From contig NC_092568.1 in assembly GCF_037975245.1 (NCBI RefSeq), positions 35,252,501 to 35,316,500 of the forward strand: a DNA stretch of 64,000 nucleotides. Direction: 5' to 3'. This stretch comes from Apostichopus japonicus. Lineage: Eukaryota; Echinodermata; Holothuroidea; Aspidochirotida; Stichopodidae. The position numbers and the translations under genes were made by a program. This document shows, piece after piece, positions 22,861 through 34,284 of the stretch. The notes below the pieces were generated by a model. It saw only the letters and a program-made list of their open reading frames with translations. It ran no database searches and was not told the DNA's origin. Numbering within the stretch: the stretch's first letter is position 1; every line of letters begins with the position of its first letter.

Positions 22861-23590
22861 AAAGTCACACAAGAAATAACCTGGACATGAAAAACCAAAA
22901 TCCGAACGACTGATCCCCTCTCAGCTCAACCCCAGTGCCCATTGCTTGTCGACTATGAGGGTGCGATCATCGTCAGGTGTGTAGCACGATTCCCCTACAA
23001 GGGGAACATTATGCTACACATGATCTTAGCCAAAAGGCCGCTCATCACGTACATGCCTTTTCGCGAAGGTGATGACCTTGTGCTTCTCGGTGTTCCTCAA
23101 CTGCCAGATTCTACTAAGCCAACGGCCCTGTATCTTTACTTTATATAGGTATTTACTTTATATAGGTATCTTTACTTTATATAGGTCGTAATGTTCCGAT
23201 AATGCGAACATGTCCAAATACCTATTGCAACAGTGCTTATTAAATACACGTAGGATACCATATGTGTGCATGTTGTAAGCATCTGTATAAAAAGATTATT
23301 TTATTCGTTGGTGTAAAGTTTAAGAAAAGTGTTTGTTTGTGGTTTAGGTTTCAGTTCTATTAATCATGATAAAGGGCGTAGGTTACACCCGTATGTTAAA
23401 TAGATAAGTCTTTCTTAATTTAAGTCTAATCACTTGTCAGATGTGACTATTGTTAAAATATGTTATGACTGACATGTCAACTCAGAAAACAACAGAAGCA
23501 AAACTTGAAGATTTCTACATGTAAGTCCGTCCCCTGGACCCTCGACGGGGATCTCTGGACCCCAATAGGGGACCCCAACCGATATAGGCT
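22861..23590. repeat. Duplicated locus, copy C (empty hAT site)
   Basis: Third copy of the 18.05-19.38 kb locus. It lacks the hAT-type insertion: CATCACGTACATGCC runs straight on to TTCGCGAAGGTGATGACC, showing the pre-insertion state. The downstream TATATAGGT repeats and the CTGGACCCTCGACGGGGAT string match copy B. Confidence 0.88.
23004..23040 (-). repeat. U2 snRNA 5'-end-like segment, copy C
   Basis: Same U2-like text as copies A and B, including GGCTAAGATCATGTGTAGCA. Confidence 0.65.
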
Positions 23591-24309
23591 TTGCGTCAAG
23601 TCGGTCGCAGCTATATCTATGTTCAGTCATTTATACCCCCCCCCCCCCATAACAAAAAAAAACTTTTCAATCGGGATCGAAGCCACTGCTGTTACAGTCG
23701 GCCAGCGAATGGGGCCAATTATCATGGGGCGTGTCTTAACAAGGATTTCGTGCCTATATCACAGAGATGTATACATTTCTGTAACTTATATATGGCTCTG
23801 GCGCTTTTATAGAAAGAGCACCCTCTATTTATTCAACGAGGCTATCAAGTTTCGCTCGAAGCAACATTGTTACACTTTGAAGTCTCACAGTTGACGTTTG
23901 ACGGTTATAAGACTTGTTGGAGACGCGAAGGAGTCATTAACCATATCTGAATAAAGTTTTATCCAACTTGTTTAAACTTTACAAAGGTGTTGCATAAACT
24001 ATTTTACTCAACATTTAAGAATGTGGTACATGGATCACACTTTGTGGCATCTTTGTACATAGTTTTTAGAATGTATGCAAACTGTTTAAACTTCGAATTT
24101 CAAAATCAATTTCATACTTAAAATTGCTTATCGAAAGATAATTGTTAGGTTATGAAGTCAACCGCAAATGCTACTTATAGTGTGTACAACACTGTGTTAT
24201 TTGCCTGTATATGTTTTCGTTGTTGGTTCATTTTGACGATGTGCAAACAGCGTGCCATACCTAATAGAATATATAATATAAAATTGAATTGGCATAATAT
24301 GTAATTATG
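23591..24309. other. Intergenic, no gene supported
   Basis: A 129-codon frame covers 23505-23894, but it starts in the repeat and shows no domain. The rest is AT-rich. Confidence 0.4.
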
Positions 24310-24560
24310 CGAAATCGATGGTCCCTTTTACACCTCCGTCTTTTTTTTACAACACAAGTAAGAATCACTCACTCATAATTAGGAAACAATAATTAACTGT
24401 CAAATAATTAACTTATGATATTGTGAACTCTGCACTGCTTATCTTGGTATCCTAGTATATAGTGTCGATGCAGATATTTCTATCGGTATCCTATAATGGA
24501 ACGTCTTAATAAAATGCAGTTGTTGATGATACGAAGGTTCATGCAGGTGTTGATGTTGCA
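24310..24560. repeat. Dispersed repeat shared with 52.9 kb
   Basis: From CGATGGTCCCTTTTACACCT through CTGCACTGCTTATCTT to GATACGAAGGTTC, this stretch matches 52928-53168 in the same orientation. A shorter related terminus, TGTCCCTTCTACGCTTCCGT, ends the satellite array near 14068. Confidence 0.85.
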
Positions 24561-25624
24561 AGCGGACATCGTCAACCTAAGCATACATATTCCAATTTGA
24601 TCATGCAAAGCCTCAGGCCTACAACAATTGGGATGCAGGTTAGGGGCGCAAAAATAACTCCTTTTTCCACACGTGAGCATAATATTCAGATCTTACAACG
24701 GGACTTCGTTTTGGATATCCAGAATTTTTTTAAGGTTGAAAGCCCTCAACTGAGGAGCCCGTATTTATATCATGTTGCTGGGCCCGGATCAGCTCGCAGC
24801 GGCCCTCTGTGGCAGCTAGGGATTTGGACCATAATTAGAGGCGGCGAAAGCTGTATCGAGGTAAGAAGACCTGGAGGGGCATATAATGTGAAGCTCACTA
24901 GAGTTGTACAATGTTAACATATTTTCGCAGAACATTTTCATGAAGTCATCAGATTTCTGTACTTGGGAATCGAATACAGGATAAAGATGTAATGAACATT
25001 CTGTGGTCAAATGACTCATAAATGTTGAACGGCATAGACCATATGCTTCATGCAACGGGCACGATATAGCCTCTTAATTCGGTATACAGTAGCCTACTTG
25101 TACAGATAATTAAATGCAATTCTGGATACAGGGGCGTCAATCCAAACTTGATCGCAGAGGGATTTTTTCGTGTGACTCATGTGAACGCCACTCTGGACAA
25201 CTAAAAAATGAGTTTGGAGGACGGGGTGTACACTGTTCAGGCACCGCAGAACCATTTTTATAATATGGGATTTTAATATGGGGTAAACATTGAAGCGAAC
25301 CTACTATGTTCAAGAATTCCCATGGTCCATGGATTCCCGACTGCAGGTTAAAGGTGATAAATTAGCCACAATGCATTAAAGTGCACATTGTTTCATTATG
25401 CAGTTATGTGTAATATCATATGCAGAGGTGCCGTCAGGAGGTTGCAAGTGGGGCCCAATGATGGCGGGGAGCGTCGAATTTTTAGAAGAAAGATCCCTCA
25501 GAATAGCAGAATTGACACATGTGAAGGCATTAAATTGCATCCAGATAGTTAGCCAAAGTTTGCAAGGAGAGATAGGAGAAGGCCTATGATGAGGTACAAC
25601 CGAAGTAAATATGTCACTAATATA
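24561..25624. other. Intergenic, no gene supported
   Basis: A 106-codon plus-strand ORF (24597-24917) has no recognised domain. Nothing else is supported. Confidence 0.4.
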
Positions 25625-26471
25625 ATTCCTTTATAGGGAGAGTTGCGACATGATCGTTCAAAAACATTCATGTCACGTGGTCACTGGTGCCATTTTGTTT
25701 CCATATGTGGATGTACGCATTAAAAAACTACAACCCACCCAGGCTGACATATCCCTCAATGACCCCTCCCTCGCCAACCCCTCCTTCCCAGCTCTCCCCT
25801 CCCAGTCCCCGTCTCAGGTCGCCCTTCACAAATTTATGTTGGCCCACGTACACTCATGAGGTAAACTGGCATACTGAACGCAGTAAGAAGACTACAACCC
25901 ACTCAGACTCACATATCCCTCACCCCCACACCCCTTCCCATGGCCCCCTCCGAGGTCCCCCTCTAACATTTTTTGCTCGTTAACGCACACTCATGGGGTA
26001 ATCTAGCAAACTGAACGTAGTTCCCCCTTCCATCCACATTCCCCTCCCAGGTCCCCCCCCCCCCCAATAATTTATGCTCACTCATGCACACTCATGGAGG
26101 AAAACTAAAAAACTGAACGCAGTAAAAGAAACTATGACCCAGCTAGACTCACATATCCCGCAATAAACCTCCCCAGTTTCCCCTCTCAGACCCTTTCCCT
26201 CTCATGCCCACTCCCCCTCCCAGGCCCCACTTCTTAAAATTTCTGCTGGTTCACGCACACCCATGAGGTAAAGTAACAAACTGAGCGTAGTGAAAAACTA
26301 CAACCCATCAAGAATCAATGACCCCTCCCTTGCTACACCTCATTCCCAGGTCCCCTTCCCACTCCCCTCCCAGACCCCTTCCCACGTCTCCCTCCAATAA
26401 TTTCTGAATTTCTGCTGGCACACGCACACACATGAAAGTCGCCAACAAACTGAATGCATTGAAATGTAAAC
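25625..26471 (+). repeat. Minisatellite-bearing element, locus 1
   Basis: A unique head (TTTATAGGGAGAGTTGCGAC ... TGGTCACTGGTGCCATTTTG ... TTCCATATG, 25630-25710) is followed by about five degenerate copies of a roughly 130-150 bp unit. Each unit has CTGAACGCAGTAA, CAACCCA-CAGACTCACATAT, CCCTC/CCAGGTCCCC runs and CGCACACTCATGAGG. The same head plus array occurs at 46.3-48.1 kb (inverted) and 51.8-52.6 kb. Confidence 0.88.
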
Positions 26472-29400
26472 AAGAGCCCAAAGGCTCAGTGATTCCTTGC
26501 CCTGTCCTGTTCAGCCTTTGACATCGGGTGACCTTTGACCTTACTGACAATAAATAGGGGTCATCAACTCTACATGGGTAGTACACATGAAGATTCCCCT
26601 ATTACTTTATGGTGATTACACTGTTTACTCCATTTGACCTCTGTTGCACCCACCATGACCCCTGGTGACCTCTGTCCGTAAGTGACCTTGAATGGACTCT
26701 GAAGATATGACGCTTTTTATGAAATATGTTTCCCTCCATGACATGCACCGTGTTGCAGATTATCGACCACATCGGATTGCGTCACTGGAAGTTGTTGCAG
26801 AAGTTGGTATTATTGGACAATTTTTACTGACCTTGGATGACCTTTGATGCCATGACAGTTTTAATGAAAATGCTACCCTTGATGAGATGCACCCAGTCCT
26901 ACAAGCATTTTGTAAACTAATCCACACACACATCGCTATTGCAAAAAAGGTATCAAAAACGAATTTTGACCCCTTGTAACTTGATAACGGGGTGTCTGAT
27001 TGAAGTTAGAGTTGGTTTCATCCATTAAGCACACATAGCACTACCAAATATCCCAAAATAAACAGTTATTAAATTCTTTGCCCCATATCTCCTGAAATAA
27101 GCACATTTGTTTGAGACTTGACTTTTGACCTCATCAGTAGATGTAGTTTTACCCACTGATTCAGAAAAACACCATAAAAAAATATCTATGAACGTCCTGA
27201 CTGCACTAAATTTTGAACCAAAAAATTTGGCCTCTATATCTTTGCACACAAAGGTCACAAGGGGTCAACTCATGGACTATTTTGATCAGAAGGTACCTTT
27301 GACATCTTTGAAAATGGCTACAAAAACTCAATTCGGCACCAAAATCGGCAGAGGTCAAGGGAGGTCAAATTGAGGTCAAAGGTCACACAGATGCGGGTCA
27401 AGTAGAGGAATACAATAGCACACCTCCCAACCTTGGCAGACATATGGTTGTCAAGTTATGGCCATAAAACTAGTTTTTGACCACTGAATGACCTTTGACC
27501 TCGGTGATAAACTATAGGGGTCATCTACTCCATATGGGTAGTACACACACCAAGTATGATCTTAATCGAAGATCCTCCCACCAAGTTGTAGTGATTACAA
27601 GGTTTTCATTTTTCGACCTCTGCTGCCCTCACATGACCTTTGAATTCGACCAATAACAATAGGGATCGTCTTCTTAATGTGGGCAATCTACCACCCAAGT
27701 ATGATAACGAACGGGCCTTGCGTTGTTGACTTAGAGTGATTACGAGCGGCCGGCGTAACACACACACACCCACACACACGCCAGCATGATCAAACAGATT
27801 ATTTCGGCCTTCGGCAATGAATAATTTAATGCCGACAAAACAATGATTCATAATGGTTATTTACACAATATCCGAACTCTCTCCAGAAACGTCCTTTAAC
27901 TCGAGTGCCTCTCTTTGCCCAGGTGTATGGGTATCGGTAGGGCGGATTGTACAAAGAGTAAAGCGCCGTATTGCGGCAGCACCCCTGCAATGTTCCTAAG
28001 GGGACCCCAGTGGCGCAACCATAGGGGAGCGCGGCAAAATTTGGTCCCCCCGTCAGTCCGAATTATTGCCACAGGATCCCCCCAATGAAAAATAAGGAAA
28101 TGCAATTCTGCAATTTTTGAAAAGGAACCTATGGAGTTGACATTTGTATGTATGTCTGTGTGTGTGACGCTCTGTTGGATAATGGATAACTGGAAAAGGA
28201 AGTGGTGGGTGATCGTAATACATGGCGTACAGATATATCGTAGTACGACGGGGGTTATTATTGTTTTTGGTAGATGACATAGGTCACGTGGGGTCAGGAG
28301 AGGGCAAACAGTGAAAGTCTTTCAACCTCCATAACTTGATAGGGGAAATTTCAATTGAGTTCACACTTGGTGTGCATATTGATCATACTTAGTCAAAAAT
28401 ATTGAGATGACAAGGAGGTCAGCAAAAGTCACTAAAGGTCAATCATTTTTATTAAACCTAATAACTTGACCGGGAAAACTTGAATTGAGTTTATACTTGG
28501 TATTTGTCCTTATTATACTTAGTAAAAAATGTTGAGGTCGCACGAAGGTCATGGGGGTCACGTTGGGTAACTAGAACACCAATAGTGCAGTAGCTTAAAC
28601 CTATACATTGCTCTGGCAGGTTTACCCCTAATAACCTCAGAAGACCTAACATGGAAAATCATGCTATTAGAAACACTGTTCAAAAGCAGGACTCGCTTTT
28701 ACGATAATCCAATATGATCTGTGTACTTGAAAATACAATTTGTAATTTTCCTCTACGAAGTCAAAAGGAATCTATGTAGTCACGCCTGTATGTCTGTGTG
28801 TTTGACGCCGCTCGTAATCACAGCTCTCAGCCAACAACGCAATGTCCGTTCATTATCATACTTGGGTGGTAGATTGCCCTCAATGATTAGACGCTTCCTG
28901 TTCTTATTGGTCGAAATCAAAGGTCATCTGAGGTCAACAGCTTTCAAATAGTGAAAACCTTGTAATCACGATAACTTGATATGGGAATGTTCAATCAAGT
29001 TCATACTTAGTTTGTGTGATCATCATAGTTAGTGCGCGGTTCCTACTGTTTTAGTGGATTTCAAAGGTCCCCTGAGGTCAACAGAGGTCAAAAAGAGCAT
29101 ATCTCATGAACCGTAATAGGTATGACAATAAGATTTGGAGGCCTATATGGGTTCTCTAACTGATTAGATTTCGAGCACGAAATATGCTTAATAGGTAGGC
29201 TAATTTGCATAGTTTACGCTAAATTTCTCAACATTGCTGGATTTAGGTGCTATGAAACTTGGTACGTATAGTAAACATTGAGTGACAAAATATGTGGAGG
29301 TCATGCAGAGGTCATCAGGTGTCATTGTAGGTCAAATTACTAGACATTGTTGTATTAACATGAAACTCAGTCAATATAGTAAACACTGAGTGGCAAAAGT

Positions 29401-29976
29401 TGTGAAGGTCATTCAGAGGTCTTTAAAGGTCACATTGCTAAACAATGCTGTAATGAAATGAAAATCAGTACACAGTGGCGTAGCCAGGCTTCTCCATCCA
29501 GGGGGCGGGGGTGGGGCGGGTAAAGCATTTGGGGGTGGGGCGGAATCGGCATATTTTGTATAGGCCATACAGTTTGTTTCTCGATTGGTGATTCCATTTT
29601 GGAGGGGGCAAGTGGCGGGGGGGGGGGGCTCCGGCCCCCATGGCTACGCCTATTTCAGTAGATATAGTAAATATTAAGTGGTGAAGATTTTGACGATCAT
29701 TCAGAGGTCATCAGGGGTCATTAAAGGTCCATTTATTATATGGTGTTGTATTAAAATGAACCTCAGTACATTTAGTAAGCATTGAGTGACGCAAGTGTTG
29801 AAAGCCATCTAGAAGCAGGTGGAACAGGGAGACCCCGTAAATCACCATAACTTCATAGAGAAAACTGCAACCGAGGACATACTTGATGTGTGTTCATCAT
29901 AGCAAGTAGACAGTCCCTATTGTGTTTTGTTAGTGTCAAAAGCCATGGCAAGGAATCACTGAGCCTTCTGGCTCTT
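26472..29976. mobile_element. 3.5-kb TIR element rich in AGGTCA/TGACC motifs
   Basis: Left end 26472-26501 and right end 29947-29976 are 30-bp inverted repeats (2-3 differences) sharing AGGCTCAGTGATTCCTTGCC. Each end also holds a small GAGCC/GGCTC hairpin. The interior has no transposase. It consists of degenerate units containing TGACCTTTGACC or AGGTCAAAGGTCA, GGGGTCATCTACTC and ACCAAGTATGAT. A (CA)n tract lies at about 27757-27782, and a hAT-type element is nested at 29473-29654. No clear TSD was found. Confidence 0.75.
29473..29654. mobile_element. hAT-type element, 182 bp
   Basis: Begins CAGTGGCGTAGCCAGG and ends GGCTACGCCTATT, an imperfect inverted end. The 8-bp flanks TCAGTACA (29465-29472) and TCAGTAGA (29655-29662) differ by one base. 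G-rich interior, no ORF. Confidence 0.85.
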
Positions 29977-31143
29977 TTTTTTTAACATACTGGTGCATTG
30001 TGACCCTTTAATGAATTGCCATAATTCAATGCCACATCTAGCAAATCTAGTATGTATACGAAAAACCACAGGCCAAGACATTACCTTTATTAGATGTGCT
30101 TGTTAGGCAGAAGTAGACAGCCATTTCAAGATCCATCAGCTCAATGAAATTGTTGGAAAATCTGACCAATTCCAAATAACCTCTAAATAACCTCAGATGA
30201 TGTTGCATGTAAACTGTGAGAACACGCTATACGAAGCGCCGCTTAAGGAACATTAAGATTCATTTTGAGGACAATCCAATGCTCTTTGTAGGAGGAGGTG
30301 CATTTTGCAATTTTTCACTTAATGGTTCAATATGACCCTTCAACGACCCCTTACCATGACCTACCATGACTTCGTTTAAATCCTTCAAAGAATAAGCATA
30401 CAAAGGTCTGTTAAAGTTTTGGGGGCACTGATTTCAATTGTTGACCTTTAATGACCTTGCATAAAAAATATGTGAAAAGGCTATAAGAAGCATTCCTCAA
30501 GGAGCATTATTACTTGTATGTCAAGATAATCCAACGCTTATTTTAGGAGATACATTTTGCAAATATTTACATAATGGTTCATTATGCCCCTTTAGGTGGT
30601 CAATGATGGCCCAGCAGTTAATGGACATCGTGTCCTAGTTTGGTCGACATCAGTCGACGACCGAATAGTCGGGGGCAAAAAGGTAAATGTAGACAGACAG
30701 ACAGACAGACAGATAGATGGCTGGATTTGACTTGCAGATTCCATGCTGGTTTCTTCTCCAAAAGATTTATTTAACTCATTTGGGAAACCTACAAATGTTA
30801 TTCCACCCTCTCTGGCTCATAGCTATATTATTATTACACATATATTTTTACTCAAACACTTAACCTCTAACTCATATATTCCGGACAACAACAACCTCCT
30901 AGAATCTTCTACTAAAAGTAGTGTTTAAGCTAAAAAAAAATGATTAAATGGTAAGGTGGCGTGTTTTATCCAAATGCTGATCAGCTGATGGGAAGAACTT
31001 CATTTTAGCAATTTGACCATTTGTCCCAGCATATTTATAGTATATTTATAGTAAAACATCACTTGTTGTGCTTATGTCATCATGGGTCCACTAAAACGTA
31101 ACTAATTCTTGTATAAATGCTATTGTTGTGCACTTTTATGTCT
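29977..31143. other. Repeat-derived sequence and 3' flank of SAA
   Basis: To about 30640 the TGACC/GGTCA-type repeat continues (TTGACCTTTAATGACCTTGC near 30440). A (GACA)n/(GATA)n tract lies near 30690-30718. On the minus strand downstream of the SAA stop codon, TAAATAAA near 30766-30773 is a possible but distant poly(A) signal. No further gene is seen. Confidence 0.45.
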
Positions 31144-33233
31144 TCAGTATCTATCAGGAAGGCCTGGTGGCCTGTAACGGTTGGGATCCCCTCCATTACG
31201 TCCATGGCGATTAGCCTCCTGGTCAGCCCTACTGTCCTCGTACCCGCGACCGCTGGAAGATTGAAAACTCTCTCTGCCATTGCTACATTAGGGAGAGAAA
31301 CACCAAATATAAGTAAAATTGAACAAACTCGAAATATTTTCAGCAAATCGATGAATAAGAACATTTTGTGCAATTCCTTTTAACTGAAATTCAAAAACAG
31401 AAATCCAGGTCATATTTTTGCAGCAGGAAATGTATGTCGGATCCACAAGACATAGTTTCCTGTATTTATTAGTAAAACATGCTTGTTGTAATAAATAGTA
31501 TAGGATGTGAGGCCAAATAAAAGAAGAAAAAAAATAGTTTCTCGTCCCCGCTGTCACGCTTTTTTTGGCCGCATGGATTTTTTTGGCTTCTCCAACATCA
31601 AAATTATAATATTTTACCAAAAAATGGCTTGTCCGACCCCGGACATTATCTGTCGAAGTCTTTAGCGATGTTTCGTTCCATTGTGGGCTTGGTAAGGCGT
31701 GCTGCCAACGGGCCCTTCGGATACCTAAAAAATAGGGCCCTCACGCCGACTTTTTCCGAAAAGTTAGGACGATAAACTATTTTACTTGGCCTGAGTAACT
31801 TTTGATACTCACCTGATAACTTCAGCTGCCCATCTGCCCCCTGGTCCTCTATTGGCAGCATCATAGTTTCCCCTGGCATGAAAGTATTTGTCTGAGTTTT
31901 TATAGTTTGCTTCCCTCATGTCGCTATAGGCTCTATACATGTCATAAGCCCCTGTGCAGAAGACAAACGATGATGGACTTTGGTTACATGAACGAGTTCA
32001 TAAAATATTAATCATATCATGAAAAACACAGAACATTAGATAACGTACATGTCAGAGGACCTGAATGTGTAGTGATTCCATGCTTATTGGGATCATGCAT
32101 ATTAAGAATGGACTTGACATCGCTACAAAACTACGCAACAAAAAACGCTACAAGACTTTTCAGTATTTGATCTCCGAGAATTGCAAAACCAACAGGTATA
32201 ATATAATCACCATAGGGAACAAGCATACAAAGTATGAATTGATGGTTGACTTATTGTGGTTACTACAAAAGAAATCGAACATTTTATTTTTTTTACCCAC
32301 ACTGAGTTAGTTATTTAGATAGCTTTTAACGACGCACCAACACTTGCGGTTTATGAAGCGTCAGTCAAAGGTTAGTTAGTTAGTCTACAAGATGAAACAG
32401 TAACAAGTCCTCCCTTTTAGTCGCCTCTTTCGACAGACAGGGAGTACCTCGGTCCTATTCTACCGCCCTGACTTACATGGGGGTCACCCAAACTGAGCTC
32501 AGACCTCTACTGAGATCATTAGGGGGGACCTTGTACTCATCATGAGGATCATACATACCAAGTTTCAATTTGATCCGACAAGGCGCGGTAGACGTAGCGT
32601 GTTTACAATATTTTCAGTCTCTGACCACTGTTGGCCGCGGATGACTTCTAACCTCACCCAAAAACAACAGGGATCATGTAATTATCGAGCAAATTATACC
32701 TACCAAGTGAACTTGACCAGATCAAGCATGGTACACTTATCATGTTTTCATGTTTACATGAAAACAGTACACAAAAATACCAAAAATCACATATTTCCAT
32801 TTTTTACCAAAATTGGGTTGAGACATCTACCACGATCAATAGGGACCGGACCGTCTACTCAAAGTGAGAAACATACATAACAAGTTTCAACCCGATCCGA
32901 CCAGGCACGGCAGACTCGGCGTGTTTACAAGATTTCAGTGTTTGAGCTCTGTTGACCTTAGATGATCTCTGACCTCTCTCAAATACAATGGGGGTCATGT
33001 ACTCATCATGAGAAATAAACCTACTAAGTATAAACTTGATGTGACCAGGCATGGTTGACTCGATTGGGACCCTTTTGATTCGCAAGGAATCAACAGGTGA
33101 TATAAATTCTTACTATGAAGACAGGGAAAATGTCAAGTTTCTAACCTACAGCAGCCTCTCCTGGCCAATTGTACCACTGGGCGTGAGTTTCCACAATGAG
33201 AATGAGGACAGGTCCTGCAAGTAGCAACTTCAT
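31144..33233 (-). CDS. SAA: Serum amyloid A protein, three coding exons
   Basis: The coding exons are 33233-33146, 31951-31813 and 31282-31144 on the minus strand, giving 121 residues, the usual SAA length. Exon 1 encodes a signal peptide ([14 protein letters not shown]...THA) and the mature start [10 protein letters not shown]. Exon 2 carries the family signature [28 protein letters not shown] and [10 protein letters not shown]. Exon 3 ends [14 protein letters not shown] before TGA. The introns are 31952-33145 (donor GTTAGA, acceptor CTGCACAG, phase 1) and 31283-31812 (donor GTGAGT, acceptor AATGTAG, phase 2), and the phases match at both joins. SAA is a secreted acute-phase, HDL-associated and pathogen-binding protein in vertebrates; homologues are known from echinoderms. 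A CTACAG acceptor two bases before the ATG suggests a non-coding first exon upstream. No damage is visible, so it is probably functional. Intron 1 is filled with repeats. Confidence 0.97.
32305..32490. repeat. SINE-like segment in SAA intron 1
   Basis: GACGCACCAACACTTGCGG, a GTTAGTTAGTTAG run, and TTAGTCGCCTCTTTCGACAG followed by GGTCCTATTCTACCGCCCTG resemble a conserved SINE module found widely in invertebrates. This is a family recollection and was not searched. A tRNA-like head is not obvious. Confidence 0.45.
32491..33090. repeat. Degenerate tandem repeat in SAA intron 1
   Basis: Repeated strings such as ACATACCAAGTTTCAA, GATCCGACAAGGC / GATCCGACCAGGC, GCGTGTTTACAA and GGGGTCATGTACTCATCATG mark at least three diverged units. 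They resemble the AGGTCA-rich element at 26.5-30 kb. Confidence 0.65.
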
Positions 33234-33321
33234 GGCTGTAGATGCCTAAAAGTGGAGGAATACAATTATAAGGAACATAAATTCTAAAAAAATGCAAAAA
33301 CTGTCCATAGACACATCCTTA

Positions 33322-33385
33322 AAGGCCCTGTCTCGTCTACTCGCCCTCTATATTCAGTTATAGAGGGAGAGTAGACGAGATAGGG
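33322..33385. repeat. Hairpin and direct duplication upstream of SAA
   Basis: TGTCTCGTCTACTCGCCCTC and its near-complement (AGAGTAGACGAGATAGGGCC) form arms of about 28 bp around a short TTCAGT loop. The right arm and its following sequence (AAAATACTGGATACTGAAGT, GGTCCATGGAACTT) recur about 287 bp downstream at 33650-33790. Confidence 0.85.
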
Positions 33386-33496
33386 CCTATAAAATACTGG
33401 ATACTGAAGTACTGTATATTGTCACTTAGGACTTTCGTATTCTGTCTCCTCTTATATAATGTCCTGCAGTGTTGGTCCATGGAACTTCTTAATCAT

Positions 33497-33536
33497 GGAA
33501 ATTCCGTTAGGAGACAGAATGTTGTTGTCACGCAAT
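33497..33536. promoter_or_regulatory. kappaB-like and C/EBP-like sites upstream of SAA
   Basis: GGAAATTCC (33497-33505) fits the NF-kappaB consensus, and ATTGCGTG on the minus strand (33529-33536) fits a C/EBP half site, about 265-300 bp upstream of the SAA start codon. Vertebrate SAA promoters use NF-kappaB and C/EBP. Function here is inference; the sites sit in a locally duplicated sequence. Confidence 0.35.
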
Positions 33537-33790
33537 TGAGCATATCCGACGCTGCACCACAGATGCTCAAGTGCGTGACGACCCGTTCTTTTCACGTGTT
33601 AGGCGTATTGTCATCACCAGATGAATTGAGTGAGACTCGCTTAAATATAGAGGGCGAGTAGACGAGATATGGCCTTTAAAATACTGGATACTGAAGTATA
33701 TTGTCACTTAGGACTTCCGTATTCTGTCTCCTCTTATACTGTCCTGCAGTATTGGTCCATGGAACTTTTAAATCATGGAATTCCGAACAA

Positions 33791-34284
33791 AATGATGTTG
33801 CTATTGAGTTTACACACTAATTGTCTTCCTGGAGATCCTCGCTAACAGCAGCCGCCCTGGAGTACAGGTTCGAAAAGAACGACCTAAATACCTCAGATGC
33901 CTAGTGACCTGACTTAGCGTGGGTTGTTCGCACAATTGACGTTGTGTTTATGAAGGGTTCACAATCGTACAAAATCTCTCTATGAGTCGGTATTCACATC
34001 TGGTCGGTTTTCCCTCAAGTTACCCTATTATATAGTTGACTCAATGTAATCAGTCTTACAAGACACTCGTAACTCCCATATAATAACGGGCTTTGCGACA
34101 GTGTCTATCCACGGTCGATCACACCTCAAAGTTCCCCAATAAGTCCCAAGTGGCTTCCTGAGCCAAAGTAACACAGTTAGAATACCAGTCATAACATATA
34201 GTCAGGGTGCTAGCCCAGTTTCATTTACACGTTTGAGGACGGAAGGTTTGATGGTCCCGATCAGAAAGTCTCATGGGGTCTGGG
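33791..34284. other. Intergenic upstream of SAA, no gene supported
   Basis: No exon or strong repeat is seen. A non-coding SAA exon or promoter could lie here but cannot be placed. Confidence 0.4.

Noticed and set aside
18153-23040. Functional U2 snRNA genes
   Set aside because: Only about 37 nt of the 5' region is recognisable; the rest of U2 including the Sm site is missing.
24597-24917. 106-codon ORF as a gene
   Set aside because: No recognisable domain and it begins at the edge of a dispersed repeat.
25625-26471. CRISPR-like repeat array
   Set aside because: Units are contiguous and degenerate with no unique spacers, and the genome is eukaryotic.
26500-29960. Functional nuclear-receptor enhancer cluster
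   Set aside because: The motifs belong to a repeat unit; density alone does not show function. Kept only as a finding to test.
31117-31383. Plus-strand 88-codon ORF, and the minus frames at 31080-31373 and 31646-31879
   Set aside because: Wrong strand or wrong frame over the SAA exons; the true frame is set by the splice sites and SAA signature.
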